Assembly (NCBI RefSeq): GCF_026013605.1
Contig: NZ_JAPDPJ010000059.1
Coordinates: 1-37,260, forward strand
From: Plebeiibacterium sediminum
GTDB taxonomy: Bacteria > Bacteroidota > Bacteroidia > Bacteroidales > Marinilabiliaceae
Reading direction: 5' to 3'
Length of the DNA stretch: 37,260 bases
Notes under the pieces: model-generated
The model's database searches: none
Told to the model about the DNA's origin: nothing
Seen by the model: the letters and a program-made list of their open reading frames with translations, nothing else
Position numbers and translations under genes: made by a program
Shown here: one piece after another, positions 24,677 to 31,185 of the stretch
Layout of the letters: every line of letters begins with the position of its first letter
How positions within the stretch are numbered: position 1 is the stretch's first letter

Positions 24677-26230
24677 TTAAATCAATTCCTTAAATAAGCT
24701 TTTCATACTTACTTTATCCTTTAGAATCACTTCTAAATTATCAACAGAAACTCTTTCTTGTTCCATTGTATCTCTATAACGAATTGTTACAGTATTATCC
24801 TCAAGTGTTTGGTGATCTACTGTAATACAGAAAGGAGTTCCAATTGCATCCTGACGACGGTAACGTTTACCGATTGAATCCTTTTCGTCATATTGAAGGT
24901 TGTAATCAAACTTCAATGTATCAACAATCTGACGTGCTTTTTCTGGTAATCCATCTTTCTTCAACAATGGAAGAACAGCCATTTTAACAGGAGCAAGTAC
25001 TGCTGGTAATTTCAATAAAACTCTGGTTTCTTTTTTACCTTTAGCATCTTCAACCTCTTCCTCTTTATATGCACCTGCCATCATGCTCAAGAACATTCTA
25101 TCCACACCTATTGATGTTTCAACAACATAAGGCACATAGCTCTCATTGATTTCAGGATCAAAATACTGAAGTTTCTTACCTGAATACTCCTGATGTTGAG
25201 ATAAGTCAAAATCAGTTCTTGAGTGAATTCCTTCTACTTCTTTAAAACCGAAAGGCATTCTGTATTCAATATCAGTAGCAGCATTGGCATAGTGAGCTAG
25301 TTTTTCGTGATCATGAAAACGGTAATTTTCATCACCCATACCTAAAGATTTATGCCACTTCATTCTGAAATCCTTCCAATATTGAAACCATTTCATTTCT
25401 TCCCCAGGACGAACAAAGAACTGCATCTCCATTTGCTCAAACTCACGCATACGGAAAATAAACTGACGAGCCACAATCTCATTTCTAAAGGCTTTACCAA
25501 TTTGTGCAATACCAAAAGGAATTTTCATTCTTCCTGTTTTTTGCACATTAAGAAAGTTTACAAAAATACCCTGAGCTGTTTCTGGTCGTAAATAAATTTT
25601 ACTTGCGCCATCAGCAGTTGATCCCATTTCAGTACCGAACATTAGGTTAAACTGACGAACATCAGTCCAGTTTTTAGTTCCTGAAATTGGACAAACTACA
25701 TCGTAGTCAACAATAATTTGTTTTAATTCCTCAAGATTATTATCGTTTAAAGCTTTAGAAAATCTTTCATGAATTTCATTAATCTTTTCCTGATTAGCTA
25801 TAACTCTTGGATTTGTTTCTTTAAATTGAGCCTCATCAAAAGAATCACCAAAACGTTTTTTAGCCTTAGCAACTTCTTTTTCTATTTTAGCTTCAAATTT
25901 CTGTATTAAATCTTCAATCAATACATCGGCACGGTAGCGTTTTTTACTGTCTTTATTATCAATCAAAGGATCATTGAAAGCATCAACATGACCTGAAGCT
26001 TTCCATGTTGTAGGATGCATGAAAATAGCAGAATCCAGTCCAACTACATTTTCATTTAGTCTAACCATGGCATCGTACCAAAAAGTTTTAATGTTGTTTT
26101 TAAGCTCAACACCTAACTGACCATAGTCATAAACTGCTCCCAATCCATCATAAATTTCACTAGATTGAAAAACAAACCCATACTCTTTACAATGGGCTAC
26201 TAATTTTTTAAAAACATCTTCCTGAGCCAT
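24677..26230 (-). CDS. glyS: Glycine--tRNA ligase (single-chain, homodimeric type)
   Basis: This class II synthetase charges tRNA-Gly. The 517-aa chain is the archaeal/eukaryotic-like homodimer form, not the two-subunit GlyQ/GlyS form of many bacteria; Bacteroidota normally carry this type. Visible parts are the start of the catalytic domain (HCKEYGFVFQSSEIYDGLG), motif 2 (FRNEIVARQFIFRMREFEQMEM, seen as RNEI and REFEQMEMQFF), motif 3 (ETSIGVDRMFLSMM) and the C-terminal anticodon-binding domain (PAVLAPVKMAVLPLLKK onward). A lysine-rich insertion lies near residues 110-160. It is divergent from nadB and has a possible minus-7 box at 26364-26371. Confidence 0.96.
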   Translation of the reverse strand: MAQEDVFKKLVAHCKEYGFVFQSSEIYDGLGAVYDYGQLGVELKNNIKTFWYDAMVRLNENVVGLDSAIFMHPTTWKASGHVDAFNDPLIDNKDSKKRYRADVLIEDLIQKFEAKIEKEVAKAKKRFGDSFDEAQFKETNPRVIANQEKINEIHERFSKALNDNNLEELKQIIVDYDVVCPISGTKNWTDVRQFNLMFGTEMGSTADGASKIYLRPETAQGIFVNFLNVQKTGRMKIPFGIAQIGKAFRNEIVARQFIFRMREFEQMEMQFFVRPGEEMKWFQYWKDFRMKWHKSLGMGDENYRFHDHEKLAHYANAATDIEYRMPFGFKEVEGIHSRTDFDLSQHQEYSGKKLQYFDPEINESYVPYVVETSIGVDRMFLSMMAGAYKEEEVEDAKGKKETRVLLKLPAVLAPVKMAVLPLLKKDGLPEKARQIVDTLKFDYNLQYDEKDSIGKRYRRQDAIGTPFCITVDHQTLEDNTVTIRYRDTMEQERVSVDNLEVILKDKVSMKSLFKELI

Positions 26231-26363
26231 ATTATTTTATATAGATATTTGATGATTCTCTTCAATAAAAGAGATACATATTATACTTCGTGCTACTTCT
26301 CCAAAATTCAATTATTGTATAGCTATCTAATTAATTGAATAAAGGACATTTGCTTTAAGAGTG

Positions 26364-26371
26364 CAAAAATA
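26364..26371 (-). promoter_or_regulatory. Candidate minus-7 box for glyS
   Basis: TATTTTTG on the minus strand fits TAnnTTTG. It would give a leader of about 125 nt. No good TTTG is found 19-21 nt upstream, so confidence is low. Confidence 0.3.
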
Positions 26372-26485
26372 AACCAAAAATCTTTTTTTCCGAATTATTA
26401 TTACTTTCTATACCGTTCTTTTTAGTCAGAAAAGGTATTTTTTTTAATAATATCGGGATAATCACGCTGCGTTAACTGAATTAAC

Positions 26486-26493
26486 TATATTTG
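26486..26493 (+). promoter_or_regulatory. Candidate minus-7 box for nadB
   Basis: TATATTTG fits TAnnTTTG and lies 38 nt before the nadB ATG at 26532. The expected upstream TTTG is absent. The direct repeat TTAACT-GAA-TTAACT overlaps its left end, leaving open an activator or repressor site. Confidence 0.4.
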
Positions 26494-26531
26494 TACTTCA
26501 GTTTAGATTATAAGCTTTTGGTTTTAATACA

Positions 26532-28106
26532 ATGAGGAAAAAAGTTGATTTTTTGGTTATAGGATCGGGAATTGCCGGACTAAGTTATGCACTTAAAGTT
26601 GCTGATTATGGAAGCGTTTTAGTAATAAGCAAAACAAAATTAGGCGAAACCAACACATCTTATGCCCAAGGTGGAATTGCCTCTGTAACCTACGAACCTG
26701 ACAATTTTGAAAAACACATTGAAGATACAATGATTGCAGGCGATTACCTTTCAAATCCGGAGGCGGTAAGAATGGTAGTTGAGAACGGTCCAGGACAAAT
26801 AAAACAGCTCATAGAATGGGGCACTGAGTTTGATAAGAAAGAAGACAAACTCTACGATTTACACAAAGAAGGTGGTCATAGCGAATTTCGAATATTACAT
26901 CACCTCGATAATACGGGTTTTGAAATCCAGAGAGCGTTAATCGAGAAAGCGAAGAAACATCCCAATATTGAACTTACTGAGAATTACTATGCAGTTGACA
27001 TTATCACCCAACATCATTTAGGAGAGATCACTTATAGATGGCGAACGGATGTTGAATGTTATGGTGCATATGTTTTAAATGAAGAAACTCAAAAAGTTGA
27101 TACGGTTCTGGCTAAAATAACCATGATGGCAAGTGGAGGTATTGGAAATATATACCAAACCACAACCAATCCAACCATTTCCACAGGTGATGGAATTGCA
27201 ATGGTTTACAGGGCTAAAGGTATTATTGAGAACATGGAATTTGTTCAATTCCACCCTACTTCATTATACAATCCTAAAGAACGACCTTCATTTTTAATTA
27301 CAGAAGCAATGAGAGGTTACGGAGCACTATTAAGACGACGTGACGGTGCATTGTTTATGGAAAAATATGATAAACGTGGATGTTTGGCACCAAGAGATAT
27401 TGTTGCAAGGGCTATTGATAATGAGATGAAAAACACCGGGGATGAATTTGTATATCTGGATGTTACTCATAAAGATGCAGAGGAAACAAAGAAACATTTC
27501 CCAACAATTTACAATAAATGCCTGGAGTTAAATGTAGACATTACTAAAGATATGATACCTGTAGTTCCTGCTGCTCACTATTTATGTGGAGGAATTAAGG
27601 TTGATTTAAATGGCAGAAGTTCAATACAGAATTTATATGCTGCTGGCGAATGCTCTTCTACTGGTTTACATGGAGCCAACCGACTTGCAAGCAATTCATT
27701 GTTAGAAGCGATTGTATATGCGGATAAAGCTGCAAAAGACTCTTTAACTAAGATCGATTCAATTAAACACAATACCAGCATTCCCAGTTGGAATGATGAT
27801 GGTACATCTCACAACGAAGAGATGGTACTAATTACTCAAACCAATAAAGAAGTTGAGCAAATATTAAGTAATTATGTAGGTATTGTTCGTTCTAACTTAA
27901 GATTAAAAAGAGCATTAGACAGGCTTGAACTAATTTATAAAGAAACAGAAAGTTTATTTGATGACTCCATTGTTACGCAAGAATTGTGTGAGTTAAGAAA
28001 TAAAATAAACGTAGGCTATCTGATTATCCGAATGGCAATGAAGAGAAAGGAAAGCAAAGGTTTACATTACACTATTGACCACAATACTGTACGTACAAAA
28101 GTATAA
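26532..28106 (+). CDS. nadB: L-aspartate oxidase
   Basis: NadB oxidises L-aspartate to iminoaspartate with FAD, the first step of de novo NAD synthesis. The 524-aa protein opens with the FAD-binding loop VIGSGIAGLSYALKVADYG (about 8-26) and NTSYAQGGIASV (about 41-52). It also has GGHSEFRILHH, the succinate-dehydrogenase/fumarate-reductase flavoprotein motif EFVQFHPTSLY, RGYGALLRRRDG and the C-terminal FAD motif AAGECSSTGLHGANRLASNS (about 370-389). The final segment is the helical C-terminal domain of this family. nadA and nadC are not in the window. Two glycosyltransferase genes follow on the same strand after 38 nt with no terminator between. Confidence 0.97.
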   Translation: MRKKVDFLVIGSGIAGLSYALKVADYGSVLVISKTKLGETNTSYAQGGIASVTYEPDNFEKHIEDTMIAGDYLSNPEAVRMVVENGPGQIKQLIEWGTEFDKKEDKLYDLHKEGGHSEFRILHHLDNTGFEIQRALIEKAKKHPNIELTENYYAVDIITQHHLGEITYRWRTDVECYGAYVLNEETQKVDTVLAKITMMASGGIGNIYQTTTNPTISTGDGIAMVYRAKGIIENMEFVQFHPTSLYNPKERPSFLITEAMRGYGALLRRRDGALFMEKYDKRGCLAPRDIVARAIDNEMKNTGDEFVYLDVTHKDAEETKKHFPTIYNKCLELNVDITKDMIPVVPAAHYLCGGIKVDLNGRSSIQNLYAAGECSSTGLHGANRLASNSLLEAIVYADKAAKDSLTKIDSIKHNTSIPSWNDDGTSHNEEMVLITQTNKEVEQILSNYVGIVRSNLRLKRALDRLELIYKETESLFDDSIVTQELCELRNKINVGYLIIRMAMKRKESKGLHYTIDHNTVRTKV

Positions 28107-28144
28107 CTGACTATTTACTATCGTAAAAAATTTACTCTTAAATT

Positions 28145-29404
28145 TTGAAGATTTTAATCGTTAATAAATCATCCACCTCCGGAGGTGCAGCAGTTGCTGC
28201 AAACAGGTTATATAATGCATTAAAAGAAAATAATGCAGAAGTAAAAATGCTTGTTGAAGATCCGGTAGTTGATAGCCGCAAAGCAATTTCAATAAGCAAT
28301 AATTATATTGCAAGGAAGAAATCTTTGTTCCGATTTATTAAAGAACGATTATACTTTCTGCCATTTGAGAAAGATAAACAAATACGATATAAATTTTCAC
28401 CTGCATTTGCAGGAACAGATATAAGTCAACACCCTTTAGTTAAAGAAGCCGATATTATCCATTTACATTGGATTAATCACGGTTTCTTATCACTAAAGAA
28501 TCTGGATCAGCTTTTTAAGCTCAATAAACCTATTGTATGGACAATGCATGACATGTGGCCATTTACAGGAGGATGTCATTATGCTGATGATTGTCGCAAC
28601 TACATTTACAATTGTGGCAATTGTCCCTTCTTAAAAAGACCGAATAGCGATGATCTATCTTTCAAAATCCATCAAAAAAAGATGGAAATTTGGAAAGACG
28701 CTAATATTCATCCGGTTTCTTGCAGCAAATGGTTAGGCACCCTGGCTCAAGAAAGCTCTTTATTAAAGTTTAAAAAAGTATCTTCTATTCCAAATCCTAT
28801 AAACACTGAAGAATTTGAACCTAAAAACATGCAAGAGTGCAGAACTCAGTTTGGATTACCCCTGGATAAAAAGCTAATTTTATTTGGTGCAGCAGATATA
28901 TCTGACCCCCGAAAAGGAGCCAATTACTTAATGAAGGCACTCCAAATTCTAAATACTGAACATCCTCACCTAAAGAATGATATTGAACTTGTAATTTTTG
29001 GAAAAACTAAAGATTCAGACCTTTCTCAATATCCGTTTAAAGTTCATGCTATGAATTTTATATCCGGAACAAGCGATATGGTAAATCTTTATAATTCAGC
29101 AGATGTTTTTATACTTCCGTCATTGCAGGATAATCTTCCCAATACTGTTATGGAAGCACAAGCTTGTGGCATACCTGTTGTCAGTTTCAATATTGGTGGC
29201 GTTCCTGAAATGATAGATGATAATAATACCGGATTTTTAACCCCAATAAAAGATAGTGATGCTTTAGCAAGCAACATTCATAAGGCATTGTTTGAATGCG
29301 ATACTCCAACTATTAAAAATAATGCGCGGAAATTTGTTCTGGATCATTATTCAAACAAAACAATTGCAGAAAAATACATCAATCTTTATTCAAGCCTGTT
29401 ATAG
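28145..29404 (+). CDS. Glycosyltransferase family 4
   Basis: The 419-aa GT-B enzyme starts MKILIVNKSSTSGGAAVAAN and carries the family 4 donor-site signature LPSLQDNLPNTVMEAQACGIPVV near residue 325, with the EX7E glutamates replaced by Asp and Glu (DNLPNTVME). A cysteine-rich insert (CHYADDCRNYIYNCGNCPF, near residues 140-160) resembles that of WcaL-like polysaccharide glycosyltransferases and may bind zinc. The start is a TTG at 28145: a stop codon lies just two codons upstream, and no ATG would keep the N-terminal strand. It follows nadB by 38 nt and precedes a GT2 gene by 9 nt. Acceptor and sugar cannot be told from sequence. Confidence 0.9.
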   Translation: MKILIVNKSSTSGGAAVAANRLYNALKENNAEVKMLVEDPVVDSRKAISISNNYIARKKSLFRFIKERLYFLPFEKDKQIRYKFSPAFAGTDISQHPLVKEADIIHLHWINHGFLSLKNLDQLFKLNKPIVWTMHDMWPFTGGCHYADDCRNYIYNCGNCPFLKRPNSDDLSFKIHQKKMEIWKDANIHPVSCSKWLGTLAQESSLLKFKKVSSIPNPINTEEFEPKNMQECRTQFGLPLDKKLILFGAADISDPRKGANYLMKALQILNTEHPHLKNDIELVIFGKTKDSDLSQYPFKVHAMNFISGTSDMVNLYNSADVFILPSLQDNLPNTVMEAQACGIPVVSFNIGGVPEMIDDNNTGFLTPIKDSDALASNIHKALFECDTPTIKNNARKFVLDHYSNKTIAEKYINLYSSLL

Positions 29405-29413
29405 CGTTTTGAA

Positions 29414-30166
29414 ATGAATCACAACACACCAAAAATATCCATAGTAACCGTAGTATATAATGGAGCTCAAACCATTGAAGCAACCATTAATAGCATCATA
29501 AACCAGACCTATAAAAACATTGAATACATTATTGTGGATGGAGATTCAAATGATGGTACTCAGGATATTATTAAAAGTTACGAAAGTGAAATATCGAAAT
29601 GGATCAGTGAACCTGATAAGGGTATTTATGATGCGATGAATAAAGGCATTGATTTATCAACAGGAGATTATATATGGTTTATGAACTCTGGTGATGAAAT
29701 TGCTGACTTAACCGTTTTGGAAGAAATCATATCGGCAAATCCTGGTTCCGATATTTATTACGGAGATACTGTTATGATTGACTCTGATGGAACTGAAATT
29801 GGAAACAGACGACTTGCTCCTCCTGAACACCTAACCTGGAAAAGCTTTAAAAAGGGTATGCTGGTTAGCCATCAATCTTTTATTGCTAAAATAAATATAA
29901 TTGAATCATATAACCTTTCTTATAGATTCTCTGCTGATTTTGAATGGTGTTTATTGGCAATAAAAAGGGCAAAACATATAACTAATACCCATCGAACCTT
30001 AAGTAAATTTTTAGATGGAGGAATTACCAAACAAAATATTATTCCGGGATTAAAAGAACGATTTAGAATAATGAGTAAATATTACGGATTAATACCAACG
30101 TGCTACAACCATATTTTCATAGGTATAAAATTCTTTTACTTCTATACTAAAAACAAGCGTTTTTAA
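29414..30166 (+). CDS. Glycosyltransferase family 2
   Basis: The 250-aa GT-A enzyme has the usual opening ISIVTVVYNGAQTIEATINS, then YIIVDGDSNDGTQDII and the metal-binding region GDYIWFMNSGDE, in which the DxD is seen as SGDE. It resembles small GT2 enzymes that add single sugars in colanic-acid-like or O-antigen clusters. There are no clear membrane helices apart from a hydrophobic, aromatic C-terminus (GIKFFYFYTKNKRF). It starts 9 nt after the GT4 gene and must be co-transcribed with it. There is no good terminator directly after the stop; the next one is at 30499-30533, beyond the repeat array. Confidence 0.92.
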   Translation: MNHNTPKISIVTVVYNGAQTIEATINSIINQTYKNIEYIIVDGDSNDGTQDIIKSYESEISKWISEPDKGIYDAMNKGIDLSTGDYIWFMNSGDEIADLTVLEEIISANPGSDIYYGDTVMIDSDGTEIGNRRLAPPEHLTWKSFKKGMLVSHQSFIAKINIIESYNLSYRFSADFEWCLLAIKRAKHITNTHRTLSKFLDGGITKQNIIPGLKERFRIMSKYYGLIPTCYNHIFIGIKFFYFYTKNKRF

Positions 30167-30318
30167 GCATTTTTCTATTGTTATAATGCATTCTTATTAA
30201 TCCAATAGACCGAGAGTTCATAACAAAACACTATTCTTTTCAACAGAAAGGCTATTATTATATATACTTAGCGTCATTATTTCACACAGAAAACCTATTA
30301 TTTCATTTTTTCTGTGAT

Positions 30319-30507
30319 TTCATCAAGGAGAAATATCTAATTCTCAATTAAAAGTATCATTTTCTCAACTTTCAAAGTAAAAAGCTCACTGTAATACTTG
30401 AATTTCTCAATAGAGAGAGCGGTTTTCTCAATATTATAATAGTCTTTCTCAACATTCTTACTATTTTTCTCAAATGGGAGATAGCATTTCTCACTAGGAA
30501 CTCTGTC
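30319..30507 (+). repeat. Phased TTTCTCAA array, 21-nt period
   Basis: Unit starts are 30340, 30361, 30382, 30403, 30424, 30445, 30466 and 30487, each exactly 21 nt apart. The first eight bases read ATTCTCAA, TTTCTCAA, AAGCTCAC, TTTCTCAA, TTTCTCAA, TTTCTCAA, TTTCTCAA and TTTCTCAC: five perfect copies, two with one change and one with four. A ninth unit at 30319 (TTCATCAA) matches 6 of 8. The 13 bases between motifs share no sequence. The regular step of two DNA turns (or seven codons), combined with unconserved spacers, argues against simple tandem duplication and for selection on the motif and its spacing. Confidence 0.85.
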
Positions 30508-30533
30508 CTTTCGCGGGATACAGAGGTTTTTTT
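30499..30533 (+). terminator. Intrinsic terminator at the end of the motif array
   Basis: CTCTGT (30501-30506) pairs with ACAGAG (30520-30525), CC pairs with GG inside with an AT bulge on the 3' side, and seven T follow. The hairpin overlaps the end of the last array unit, so the array itself is transcribed from the left strand direction and ends here. Confidence 0.78.
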
Positions 30534-30709
30534 ATCAAATACCGTAGCATTTATACCATATTCTGTATTGGGTTTTACTGTTAGCACTATGAGTATTATC
30601 TGCAAGTCTCTATAATATGTATATCGGGCTTTAATATTTAACGAAGGATTTTATTTTAATTGACGTCTGAATGAATATCATAAATGATGCAATCATAAAA
30701 TTTATACAG

Positions 30710-31102
30710 ATGAAGAAACTACTATTATGTTTGATGTCGATATTATTGATAGGCAGCATAACACAAGCAAAAGCTCAACCTCAGCAAAGAAGCTTTAATG
30801 CGGAAGATATGAGTAAAATGCAAACTGAACGAATGAAGAAAGACTTAAAGCTTTCTGATAAACAAACAGATGAAGTTAGTGCGATCAATTTAAAGTATGC
30901 CAAGAAAATAGAAGCACAACGGAATAAAACAGATGGCGACAGAGCATCGATGCGTGACCAAATGACATCTTTGAGAAAAGAAAAAAATGCTGAACTAAAG
31001 AAAATATTATCAGAGGAACAGTACGAAAAGATGCTTCAAATTGAGGAAGAAAGAAGAAATAATCATCAACGAGGTTCCGGAGGTTCGGGAAGACCTCAAT
31101 AG
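30710..31102 (+). CDS. Small exported Spy/CpxP-like protein
   Basis: The 130-aa protein has a signal peptide (MKKLLLCLMSILLIGSITQAKAQ, cleavage after about residue 23) and a charged helical mature part with two LTxxQ-like motifs, LSDKQ and LSEEQ. This matches the general pattern of periplasmic Spy/CpxP chaperone-like proteins, which buffer envelope stress. The tail is Gly/Ser/Arg-rich (HQRGSGGSGRPQ). The frame opens earlier at 30671, but 13 extra residues ahead of the signal peptide would be unusual, so the ATG at 30710 is preferred. It is a single gene between the motif array and the convergent pbpC. Its substrate and regulator are unknown. Confidence 0.78.
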   Translation: MKKLLLCLMSILLIGSITQAKAQPQQRSFNAEDMSKMQTERMKKDLKLSDKQTDEVSAINLKYAKKIEAQRNKTDGDRASMRDQMTSLRKEKNAELKKILSEEQYEKMLQIEEERRNNHQRGSGGSGRPQ

Positions 31103-31125
31103 ATCTTCAATTACCAATTATAGTT

Positions 31126-31183
31126 GCGAGGATATAAAAACATTCTCTCATTGATTTATTCAGATTTACAAAAATATCCTCGC
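31126..31183. repeat. Perfect 10-bp inverted repeat between convergent genes
   Basis: GCGAGGATAT (31126-31135) and ATATCCTCGC (31174-31183) are perfect reverse complements with a 38-nt loop, filling the space between the Spy-like gene (stop 31102) and pbpC (stop 31186). It may act as a long-loop bidirectional terminator or protect both 3' ends, although no T-tract is present. Its layout recalls the long-loop hairpin at 177-238. Confidence 0.55.
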
Positions 31184-31185
31184 TT

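Larger units (their letters stand above)
26231..26531. other. Divergent intergenic region glyS / nadB
   Basis: This 301-nt AT-rich gap has no supported gene. It contains a minus-strand box CAAAAATA (TATTTTTG read on that strand) and a plus-strand box TATATTTG, each fitting TAnnTTTG. A TTAACT-GAA-TTAACT direct repeat (26472-26486) lies right before the plus-strand box. Confidence 0.55.
30285..30533 (+). ncRNA. Putative non-coding RNA or structured 3'-UTR
   Basis: On the plus strand a 9-bp perfect hairpin (CACAGAAAA 30285-30293 with TTTTCTGTG 30308-30316), the 21-nt-spaced UUUCUCAA array and an intrinsic terminator follow one another without a gap. The unit would be a transcript of about 250 nt. 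It could be an independent RNA or the long 3' end of the glycosyltransferase mRNA, since no terminator separates them and I see no clear promoter in 30167-30284. No known RNA family is recognised. Confidence 0.35.
30167..30709. other. Gene-free region with a periodic motif array
   Basis: This 543-nt stretch between the GT2 gene and the small exported protein has no credible coding sequence. It holds a 9-bp hairpin (30285-30316), an array of TTTCTCAA motifs at 21-nt steps (30319-30507) and a terminator (30499-30533). The remaining 170 nt before the next gene are AT-rich with no clear promoter box. Confidence 0.7.

Noticed and set aside
30319-30507. CRISPR array
   Set aside because: The repeat is only 8 nt, the spacers 13 nt, and no cas genes are present.
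30372-30605. Minus-strand open frame of 77 codons with Leu-Arg-Lys heptads
   Set aside because: The heptads result from the 21-nt DNA period. The frame crosses the plus-strand terminator, the motif continues past its stop codon in the same frame, and the motif's third codon positions do not vary, so a protein is not supported.
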